A stretch of 64,000 nucleotides of DNA from Bemisia tabaci (taxonomy: Eukaryota > Arthropoda > Insecta > Hemiptera > Aleyrodidae). Positions 20,997 through 32,900 of this stretch are shown here, one piece after another (positions within the stretch are counted from its first letter, which is position 1; every line of letters starts with the position of its first letter). The stretch is from assembly GCF_918797505.1 (NCBI RefSeq), contig NC_092797.1:49698157-49762156 (forward strand), read 5' to 3'. The position numbers and the translations under genes were made by a program. A model generated the notes under the pieces. That model searched no databases. It was not told the origin of the DNA and was given only the letters and a program-made list of their open reading frames with translations.

Positions 20997-23900
20997 GTAA
21001 GTCTTCCGTTCCATGCACGTTTAAAATGATCAGTTCAGTAGACTGCACAGTAGGCACTTAAAATTGCCGCATTCATTTAAATGCTCGATAGAACGCATAG
21101 CAGTGCTTATATGCAACGTGTGTTATCTTTATATGAGTTTGAGGATTTGGCATTTCCTCAGTCGAATACTTTGTTTCTATAAGTACCCGATTTCGGACCA
21201 AGAACAGGGTGTCTACAAGTCCGGAATTTCTAAAAGTCCAAAAATAGTACTGCTTTGTTAAGGGCGGTCCGGAAGCACTGAAAAAGTGCGGATATTCCGC
21301 AAAAAGGTCCGGAATTTTTTAAATTTTTCATTTTTGTCGCAATTTCAAATTTTTTAAATTTTTCTAATTTCGTCAAATGGAGGTACTGAAAAATTACGGA
21401 ATTTTTCTGTTGGAAGAGGTACTGAAAAAGTACTGTAAAATTACTTATTTTTGACCAGCCTGTTTTAGTAGACACCCTGAAGAATCCCCAAAAAAGAAGA
21501 AATCGAATTCAGCCGTAAATTCTCGACATCCAATTGACAAGCAGCATCAACAATTTCTCGTGAAAAGCATTTTCTCAGGGGCCGTCCATAAATTACATCA
21601 CCCAAGTACGGAGAGGGGGGTCTAGCGTTGGGTGACAGGGAGGAGGAGGGGTTCAAGCCAAGGATGACATATAAGCTTTCCTGAAGGTGAAAAGGCTGAA
21701 AGTCTTGCTTGACTTTCATCCATTTCCTGCGTTTTCCCCCAAAAAGGGATTAAAAATATAAAAATACTCAACAAAAGGAATTTTATAATGTTCTTAACGC
21801 TACCGACTATTTTTACTGATTTTGATCGATTTTCTGCGTTTTCTTTCCGGAAGGGAGGGGGAGTACGCTAAGGATGACGTAATTTTTAGAGGGACTAGCA
21901 GTGGATGATAGTTGGTAATGATGAGAGGGGGGGGGGGGTCGAAAAAATTGAAAAAAATGGGTGAACTTTTTTATGGCGGTCCCTTACCCACCTTCTTTGA
22001 AAAGTCTCGACATTCATGTTCAATAACCTTGAAAAAATCAGTTTATTTCGGAATCCAACAGAACTAGTCACTCTTCATGAGCTATAAGATCCCAGGAAAC
22101 GTGACTGTATTATGAGCTGAAAAAGCCCAAGCACTCCTTAACTTCAAAGACGAACGTCAACTCACAGAAGGAGTGATACAGTTTCTGCGGCGGCTACGGA
22201 ACACGTTGATGGAAGACTATCAGTTCCTTTGGGCTTGGAGCCAGCTTTTGATCGTGATAAAAGGGCTTTTTATTGGACGATGGCAAATGAATAGTCCCGG
22301 TATCCTCTAATGGACTTTTCTCATCAGATCGGTCATCCGAGCCCGTGTTACCGCGGACACTAATTGATCGTTAGGTATTGATTCCGATTCTCGCGCCTTG
22401 GATCGGGTTTTTCGTGATCGACCTCAACTCAGCTGCAATTATTCCTCGTTCGTTGCTCTCAATTATCCTTCCAGTTTTCCATTGAAACGTTCAGATTTGA
22501 CGTAGAAGGGTTGAAGGTGATTCGATGGACGCTGCATTTTGTGTCAAAACGACATGCGATAAAATCGTATCGATTAGTTCCATTTTCTCGACTACTTGTC
22601 ATTTTTTTCGAATTTTGAGATCGCAATTCTGTTGTCAGGAGACTAAGGAATTCACTTACCAATTTTGACAAACAAATTCAACGTAATGTAGGCGTTGTTT
22701 TTTTAGAGGGAAAATATCGCGTTCGAGTGCAGTTTCGATATCAGTATCGAGTGAGATATTTTTTCTCTAAAGAAACCGCGCCTTTATTAAGTTGAATTTG
22801 TTTGTCAAAATTGGCAAGTAAATTCCTTAGTCTCCTAACAACAGTATTGCGATCTCAAAATTCGAAAAAAAAATGACAAGTAGCTGAGAAAATGAAACGA
22901 ATCGATGCGATGTATCGCACGTCGCTCTGACACGTCTTTTGTCATTCCTGGCTGAATAACGAAAATAATCGGTAAAAATATAGCTTGAGCTGCTTGACAA
23001 AATTAAATTCGCTGAAAACCAGTATAGTAGGAAGTTTTGTTCGAAGATTAGGGACAATTCAGGAAAAGTCTAAGATTGAGGAAAATTCGGAGTCAGGGAA
23101 AGCGATTGAAGTTAGGGAACTCATGAAAAATAAAAGAAACTATGGAAAACCTGCATCCCACTCGAAGAGCTCGAACAAATTCTTCCCCCATGATATTCTC
23201 AAGAAAGTCTCATATTCCTGACTTTTCGATCATCGCCTGGAGTATTTCAAAGATCGCAGACAACCTTGGTACCGGGCCTGGTCGCTCGACCATGTCTGGT
23301 GTTTTCTTTCAGGGTCTGATCGCTGAATGGTCTCGGCAGGCTTCCATCCGGCCGTGTCCCGCAAATTTATTTATCGATCCGAATGAATTGGCTAATCGAG
23401 ACTACTTCAATGATCCCAACTTCAGAAAAGGAATATCAGGAGTTCAATCAGGTCTAAGCATAATGCCCGCACTAGTATCGCCGGGACAGCTCACAGCCCG
23501 CACGCAACTAGGCGGGCTCCATCTATTATATCCACCTATCGTTTTGTGCACCCATGTCATTCGGGGATAATTTATCACAGTTACGCTTCCACGCAGCCTT
23601 ATGTTGATTTTTCTCTAATCAGTCTCATTACCAAGCTCAAAGACTTGTGCGGGGACGTTATTATGACGTCGAATGCAAATGCGCTGGCGCCATAGCTTCA
23701 TTCCAGCGGACTGATTATCGAAATTGATAGAAAAAGTGATAGACAAAGAAGACACAGGGAGTATGCAGCGGTTCTATTGGTTGAGATGGGTGGTTCGTAT
23801 AGACTAAGAGAGAAAATGATGGACTAACTGTAGGGTCTCTCGTCGGTTGCCGTTAGTTAGTCTATTATCTACCTCCTTTGTCCATTGCAATCACCCGCTT

Positions 23901-26900
23901 CCACCAATAGGATGCCTCCATATCTCTATTGTCTTCTTTGTCTATAGCTTCGTCTGTCAATTTCAATACTTAATCAGGCCGCAGCGGGATGATTATTGAA
24001 ATTAATACGCGAAGTTTTAGACTAAGAAGACAAAAGGAAATAGAGCTATCTTATTGGTTGGAATGGGTGATTTTTATGGAATAAAGGAGAAAATAATGAC
24101 TGACTAATCATAGGATCTATCAGGGGTTTGCTTTCACCAATAGAATCGCTCCGTATTCTCTTCGTCTTCTTTGTCTATCGCTTTGTCTATCAATTTTAAT
24201 AATCAGCCCGCTGGACTTTCGAAATTTTATCGAGTGATCCGGATCGCTAAATTATGTAGCATCCCTAAAATAGAAGTTTATTGATCAAGATACTTCGTAC
24301 ACGATTCAACATTCTACCCTCAGCAAAGTTGCAATTTTCAAACTGGGACCCAACGCAACGTTTCTTGCCACTTATCGACGATATGAAACTGCAGAAACGT
24401 GTATCTCGGTTTTTACTTCTTTTTTTTAAAAAATATAAAACTACTCAATGTCATCTCTTGAAAACTGCAGTGATTTTTCTGCTTTGCGTGAAAAATATTC
24501 TGTAAAAATTTCAAGCCATGATGTTGGCTCGGTCTTCGTTAAAAAAATAAAACAGGAACGAAAATTTTGTAACACCCAATCGACATACACGATTTTGCAG
24601 TTTCACCATCGTCATTGTGGCTTTTGCATATTTCTGTGAAGCCTGTATTCCACTGCATTATACCCGCATTCACTCAAGTTATGATTTTTTGCCGCATTTT
24701 GCATTATCTTGCATTGATTTTTAAATGTTTCGTGTGTAATTTGTATGCTTTGGTATGCGCTTTTCTAAGTTTCGTTCTTTTCTCCCGTATTTTTTTATAC
24801 AGGGTCGATCGACGAAAACGATGAATTCGTTGCACCGCTCTCTATCAACAGAAGGAGAAGTTCCGAACGTCGATTTTCAAGTGAGTTCTCACCCTATCCC
24901 GTCATGAACCTGTCCAAAATTTACTTTTATTTTCCGTTTTTATTTTCAGTTCCAGTTTTTTATTTTAATTTTTCGCATTCCCTCTTCAAAACTTGATTGT
25001 TCTGTCCCTCTTACCTGCCCATTTGAAATTCAAAGCAGAGCGCTACAATTTTTTAGGCGATGTTATCGTCATCAAAGACTATTTACATGTATCCGAAATA
25101 ATTAGAGCCCTTGAGCGCTTAATTCTCTGATCTATGGTTTAAGGACAAGAGTGCGCCTAAAAGTTGTTTTGTTTAGTGATCTGAGAGGATTCCAACCAAC
25201 TTATGTATGCCATTTTACTGTCCTGTCATTTGAAACCAGGTTTTCATTTACCTTACCTCTTAGAAGTTCAAGTCCCACTTTTTCAGAGAAAGTCTCCCCT
25301 AACTGTTGTTCTGCTCTTCATATCATTATATCAAGTGCATTTATGACCTATTGTAAGAATGAAATTTTTGTTCCTCTTGTTATGCTTATATTTTATTATT
25401 TGTCTTTTCTTTTGTGTCCTTGCACAGGGATTGCCAACGTGCAATTGAAAATATCTTCTGTTTTAAGTTCTTTTGCATGCCTCGTTATTTTTCCCATATC
25501 CTGTTACGTTCTATCTTGTTATTCTTTCTTTTCCTAACCCAATCCATTCCTTTAACGAACTACTAGGAATGAATACCAAATCTGTATTCGATAATTGGAG
25601 CTAAATACCTGCCGTATAATGTTGAATACTTTATGAAATGGAGGGACACATTTCTTAAAATGGGATTCATATAATGAAGAAGAACGATTTTCATAAGGAT
25701 CACAGTAGAATGGAAGTAAAATTCTAAAGAATTTCCTAAGACGATGGTAGAAAACGGAGCATTCGAGCTTGGACTTAAAGTTCATCACTGAGTTTCTGCC
25801 CCTCCTTTCCACCCGCTAGCTGTGCTCCCATCTTCAACCCTTCTTCCCCTATGCTGCCGTGCTAAGGAAGAACGCCGTATGAACATTCGGGAGTTGCCAA
25901 ATTTCCCTTAATAACACCTGTATTTTTTACAAACTTTATGCATATTTTTCTTTGAAATTTTCAGGTATTTTAAATTAAATTGTGCACAAACTTGTCTGAA
26001 AATTTGAGAAAATAATATCCACAATCTTCCCAGTAATTTCGGTTTTTATCGGAGGAAACTTGGCAACGTCTGAAGGCTCATACGGGGTTTTTCTCAGGAC
26101 GGCAGTCTGTCTCTCTGTTTCCCGGTCGAATCTTCTCCAGATCCTGTGGCTTGAGGCACCCCTCGAACCTGGTTTTTATGTTTTGTATGCTTGTTTATCG
26201 TGTTGCTTATGCCGTTTCTTGCGAGCACATTGTAGCTTTACGATTTTTGCATGCCAGATGCTGGATCGGATTCGGGTTGGGCCGATGCACGGCGCCTCAG
26301 CGAGGCCGGCGTTCGACGAACCTCCGGTAAGCTTAGCTCTATTTTCTTCCTCCTTTCTTTTGTCTCTCTCACAATTTTACACTGGGAAAATTCACATAGA
26401 CTTCGCCCGTCGTAGGGTTGCCACAGTTTAGAAAAATGACGTAAATGTCAGGGAAAACGACGAAAATGTCACAGTAAATGACGAAAACGTCAGGAAAACC
26501 GGGAAATGTCAGGGAAAATGGCGAAAATGTCAGGGATTTGTTAAATCACCTTCATTTGCTTTTTAGAATGGGTTCGAGGTTTCGAACAACACATTTTTTC
26601 CCCCAAAAATTTGTTGGATTTCTTGTGGATTTCTTATAACTGGAAGACTTTTGCCTTTTCATGGAATTAATGTGAAATTATCTCGAATTCGGAGATTTAC
26701 GGGGTTGCCATAGTCAGGGAATACCGGGAAAACGGGAAATGTCAGGGAATTTTAAAAAGTCAGGGAAAACCGGGAATGTCAGGGACAATGACGGAAATGT
26801 CAGGGAAAATGTGTGAAATCACCTTTGAATGCTTTCTAGAATGGGTTTGAAGTTTCGGACAACAAATTTTTTCCTAAAAACTATTTTCAAGTATGCCCTC

Positions 26901-29900
26901 TTAACCATCCGTCACATCTCCAATTTTCCGGGAATTTCACCAAAATGTGTCAGGGAAATCAGGAAAATGCCAGGGAATTTCATTTTCTAAATTCTGTGGC
27001 AACCCTGCCATTGAAAGCTTTCACCAATCAAGCTCATGAAACACTTCACCCAGAAATTCAGAATCTTAGACCTCCCGCCCCCTTTCACCCTTATTTGTAA
27101 TGCTGCGTAGATATGAATGGAGAATTCGCACGCAAAATTTTTATTGCTTCATCTGATAGTGGCTAAAGAGTTGATTTCGCAATATTTTTCATCAAGCTTA
27201 CAGCGCCGACATTGCAAACCCCCTCCCCCCGCCTGGAAGAAATTCTTGATCGTAGACTCCTACTTCCCTCCAATGTACGAAACATCTCTGACTATGGCAC
27301 TGCCGCCCCTTCATATGCATTTGCATTCAGCCTTTCATCGGATCGTTGAATTATTGAAAGTATAATACCTACCAGTAATAGTAAGCTCTTTAGATCTATG
27401 TTATTTATTAATAAAAGGGCGTTTTTAAAATAATCGTCTTTTACAAAATTATGTCTTATGTGTAAGCATGGATGTATATTTTCTGTTTGTTTTTTTCCTT
27501 CTGGGTTTTCTTGCGTACCTATCTCCATGTACCATTTGCGGATAAGTTTGTGGTACTCTTTACAGTCTATATAGGTAAATCAACCAAAGTTCTCGGCTAC
27601 AGAGTCTTCCAACTATTTTTACTAGTCTCCTAGTTCGTTACGAGGCTTATTTTCTGTAATCGTCTACTGTTGGTTGCGCCAATCTTATCTGTTGCAAAAT
27701 GCCTGTATTGCTTGGTTTCATGTTTTTCTATGCGGTTTTCATAATTTGGTGTTATCTTGAAATGTTTTTTCTGAGCTATTACCCATATCTTATGTCAAAT
27801 ATATTAAACCGTTATCCACAAGTGTCTATGAAAATCTGCTGAACTACTTAGATTGAAAGCAATGATTCAAAAAATACCATTACTGAGTTAAGTCCATGCA
27901 TGTGTGTCTATATGTAGTTCTAATTCTAAAACTACTCGTTCAAGAAAAATAAGTATTCATTAAAAGGTAAGCTCCATAGTACATGCATTTTTTCATCAAA
28001 GAGAATAGAAACTATTTTTGCTAAGGTATGGATGACAAAATGATAGCAGAGACAAACCTCTGTAAGGATAAATTGAAAGAGTAAGTTTTCAGAAAGGTAT
28101 AAACACCATCGTTCCTGAGAATATTCGGCAACAACACATAATAGAAGGCAAGGAATAAGTGAATTGTCGCAAATTAGCGTTTAAATTGAATAATATGCAA
28201 AAAATCATTGGTATACATGAAATAATCGTCAACTTGATATGATTTGTTTTTTCCCAGATTTTTTATCCTCTCTTGATTAAATGTAATTTTTGTAAGAATT
28301 TTGTTTGTTCAATCAAACTAGAGAATATTTGCAGTTGTGTTCACCGCTGCATTGGATCAAACATTTTATGTGACGCTTCTTGTCAAAAATGAACAAGTCG
28401 CAAGCAATAAGCAATCGCCTGATCTGTAATTATGATGTACTTATGTTGAATAAAAACATGTATACATTTAAAAAAGAGAGACCAAATAAAAAGAACTGAT
28501 CATTATGTTTGGAATTAAAACATAGGTTTTTCCTCATTAAATGCATGATACCAGCTAGCATAATTGCGAGTGCGTGTTGTGAAATCGGCGACCTGAGTTG
28601 GGTTTGGTTCGGTCACGCAACTAAACTAACTTCCCGGTAAAGCGGAGGGTATCGCCGGGATTTGAAGGCGCTTCAAGCTGACACGAGATCGTGTCTACCA
28701 ATGAAACCTTTTTTTATGTCGATGCGTATTATTAACACGCACATATCGCTCGAAAATTGACGGCAATTGCTGACTGTCTGCGAAATTCAGAATGTTTTCA
28801 CTAAATACTAAGAACTGTTCTTTGCACATTTTTACATGACTATTTGTTTTTATTCTTAGCAAAAAAAGTTCCTCGTGAAATCCTAGTCTGCTTTCTTTTA
28901 TACCTCAAATTTAAGGAGGCTATTAAGTCTGTCAAGTTAATGATTGGCGAGTGCCTATAATCATTACACTCACGAGTATTTAAGTAGTTCTGTTTTTTTT
29001 TTAAATTTAATTTATCTATTAAGTTGGTTAAATTTACACGGAAACATAATTATTCAAGATACATGCAGATGTCCATGCTTAATTAAAGAAACTTAACTTA
29101 ATGAAACCCCGGGACTGCCGGAGGGCATTCAGCAGTTGTGTGCACGTGTTATTTTTTCAAAAGTGTACCGTATGCAGGAGAAATTGAGTAATTTTTCTCT
29201 CTTTTACAGATGCCAGTGTCGTTCTCACTGAAGACACAGATAGCTTCATCATCGGAGACCGAGTCTGGGTTGGAGGAGCTAAACCTGGACAAATTGCTTA
29301 CATCGGTGAGACACAGTTCGGGCCCGGAGAGTGGGCTGGCATCGTACTCGATGAACCCATCGGTAAGTTCGACGCAAGGACACGTGTCTCCACCACATTA
29401 TGTCATCCTTAAAATACCTGACCCTATCACAATAAAAATGCCAATAAAATGCATTCAGTGGCGTGACGTGCTTTGCGATTTATCGATTGACCAGTCATTT
29501 AAACTATGAAAAAGGATCGATTATCAAGGTGTTTGTAACGAACACCTTAATGATCGATTCTTTACTACAGCTTCAGAAGGAGAAATATCGATAATCGATC
29601 ATTCACGCCACGCCACTGAATGATGCATTGTTTGTAATAGGAGATGATCCGTCGTTTATCGCACGAAGAAACGAAGTTCGTCTAAGAAACGTAATTGCAT
29701 TTCAATGTTGCCAGATTTTTTCGCGCTAATTACATTTTCACGAGGAGAGTTTTGAGAATTTTTGACTGAAAATTTCACCAATTTTTCTTCGGCTGATCTA
29801 ATGTAAAAATCAGATTTTTAAACGAAAATAATACAGGTTTTTTCTCCCAAAAAATTAAACCGATTAAGTCAATTTTGCAACCGTGGAATAAAGTTACGTT

Positions 29901-32900
29901 CCTTCTTGCGGGAACCGACGAATTGGGGGGGGGGGGGGGGGTGGAATTGACACCAAGCTTTGGCGGGATCACCAATTTTGCTCTGTTGCTTGCAAATATC
30001 TTTCTGCCTATTATACTTAAGGGTTGAAATTAAGTACATATCTGTATCGATCAAGTACAGTGATTTCCTTGTCTTCAGTATATACTCACAAAAATGATTC
30101 AAGCAACTTACAGTGCGCTTTTTTCTACTCTTTGATGCTTCCTCCCCTTGTAGAGAGACTGTATTAGAAAATTTTGCGCCCAGGGCTGCTGAATGTTCTT
30201 TAACCAATGAACGATCGGTCGTCAGTAAGCTGCGGAAGCAGTGAGAAAATTGCGTAGGCCACAACCTTGAATAATGGATGATGTAAAATTTATTACGTTT
30301 TGGAAATGCGCTCCATTTTTGCGTACACCTTCCGAAGGTGTGTACGCGTACTGCCTTATCACGCACTTCCAAATAGCATGTGCGCCTCGGAACTTAACGC
30401 GATTCGCGAGTCAGGAGCTAAGAGCAAGACTAGAGTAGAAAAGTTGAATGGGGTGATACAACTGATTCGACTTCCCAGCAGGTAAAATTGTATATCGACG
30501 AAACAAAGGAGACCTTGGAACTCCATTCGGCTGACTCAGAGACGTTAACGCATGAGTAGAAAAGTTGGATGGGGTGATACAACTATTTCGACTTCCTAGC
30601 AGGTAAAATTGCATATCAACGAAATGAAGGATAACTTGAACTCCTTTCGGCTGACTCAGAGACGTAAACGTTTGAGTAGAAAAGTTGGATGAGGTGATAC
30701 AACTATTTCGACTTCCTAGCAGGTGAAATTACGTATCAACGAAATGAAGGAGAGCATGAACTCTTTTCAGCTGTCTCAAAGACTTTAACGCATGAGTGGA
30801 AAAGTTGGACGGGACGGAACGTGTGATACAACTATTTCGACTTCCAAGAAGGTAAAATTGTACATCAACGAATCGAAGGAGAACTTGAACTCCTTTCGGC
30901 TGACTCAGAGACTTTAAGGCTTGAGTAGAAAAGTTGAGTGGGGTGAAACACGTTATAAAACTCTTTCGTTTTTCAAGTATACAACTTTGCGATTCCACAA
31001 AATGAAGGGAAACATAGTGTTCTTCATCATCCCAATTACTCAATTCGTCAAACCTAACTTTCAGTTCATGTGACCGAACGCTCAGTGCGTACAACCGAAT
31101 TTATGAAGATTCGATGAAAGAACTTGGGTTACATGAATCAAACATTCGGTTAAACAAATAAAAAAAATTGGTTTTATTCTAAAGAGTTAAAGCTCAACTT
31201 AATCGAGGGGGTTGGAGGACAAGACGTATAAGTGCAGTTTTTGTTATCTGGAGAAATTCGTGTTTGAAGTTTCGAAATTACATGGATTCTTGTGGCGGAA
31301 AGAAAATTCAGACTGACTTTTTGATGCTTAAAAATTGGAGTTTGGGAGCGAATTTTTCACTGAATATGCACTTGCGCCAACAACAAACTACTTGTTTCTG
31401 TACAAATTAAAAATGTTCAAAAACCGATTATACCCAGATGACTTACTTTTTTATTATTCTTTACGCACAATGGCCATTTCGGGTAGGCTGCCTATCTTCA
31501 GGTCATCTTCAAAAGTAAGTCATCTAAGTAAAATCAGTTTTTGAAAATTTTTTAATTTGTATAGAAAAAAGTGTTCATAGTGCCGATAAAGTGTCAGAAA
31601 AATTGTGCAGTATGCTACAACATAACGATAAACTAGTTTTACTTGAAATCATTAATATCTCAATTTGTTCAAAAACTTTACTTATGCGCCTATCCTCCAA
31701 GTCCCTCAATTAATGTTTGGACAGCGTTTAAAGGAAATTCACGATCTTTTAACTTTTGATTTTTCCAGGTAAGAATGATGGATCCGTTGCTGGAGTACGC
31801 TATTTCCAGTGTGAACCAAAGAAAGGGGTGTTTTCTCGGCTTACTCGCCTGACAAAACACAGCTTAGACTCAGGCACATTGACTGGTCTACTCACCGGAA
31901 CAGCAGATGCTAGAAAATCGTCGATTTCCACGCCTCAACCACGCAAATACTCAGCTGCATCCACCCCTTCCATGGTTTCACCCACATCCAGCGTCAAAAG
32001 TTACTCCCTTACCACACCCAGTCGCAAAGCCAGTAAGTTTTTGTTCTTCTAATTTTGTTTTAATTCTATTAAATTCTAATCATATCTTAAAAGAGAGAGA
32101 ATATTTATTTTCTGCGGTATTTGGCACCAAACAATCTTCCTAAGAGAGGAAAATAGTCCCGGCCATATTTGATTTTCATTTGTACAATGAAATGCTTTTT
32201 TGGCCTTCAAGAATCTTTGTCCTAGCTTTTTCTGTGGGAGCACAAGCAAAATAATACCCTGCTACCACATCAGACTCTTATAAAATGAAGGTATTTCTGA
32301 ATATTATTCAGACATAATGAGCCTAACAATCTCAGATGTTGTCTAGTTTTCTCTGATATTTTATTTTTTGAACAGGAAACTAAACAAACTGAAAATTGAA
32401 AGTTTTGGAGTACACTTTTCATAATTTAAGGTAAATTCCTAGAAATTTTGGAGGCGTGAGGGAGTTTAGCACTTTTTTAAAAAAATAAAAAAGGAGAGAA
32501 AATTTAGCTAAATGAAATTGCATTAATTCTGATTCCAATTAAATGTGTCAAATTGTCAATCCCTTTGTGTGTTCACATAGAAGAATTGAGAACTTTGTCT
32601 CACTTCTAATGGAGGTTTTAATTCTTGCAAAATATTCTTTCAAGGTTCAGGCGAACTGAAAGTCGGAGACCGTGTCATCGTCTCAAGCAATCAAGGCAGC
32701 AAAGCTGGAATCCTCAGGTACAAGGGTCCTGTAGATTTCCAGCCTGGTGAATGGTGCGGAGTGGAATTGGATGAGCCCATGGGCAAAAACGATGGCTCAG
32801 TGGCCGGTAGAAGGTTGGTGAACTTTTAAAACTGTTAGAAATCCTTAAATTCCAAATCCAGTTATGAACGAATTGAAAATTTCTAGTCTCATTTCTTAAA

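Noticed and set aside
26060..26431. 123-codon frame over CLIP exon 3
   Set aside because: It runs through a MITE end and out of frame with the spliced exon; only 26258..26326 in another frame fits.
29210..29509. ATG-initiated 99-codon frame at the start of CAP-Gly exon 4
   Set aside because: It is the wrong frame of a real exon; the phase-1 frame gives the CAP-Gly sequence and ends at a good donor.
30405..31025. CRISPR-like array
   Set aside because: The 120-bp units are contiguous diverged repeats without spacers, in a eukaryotic intron.
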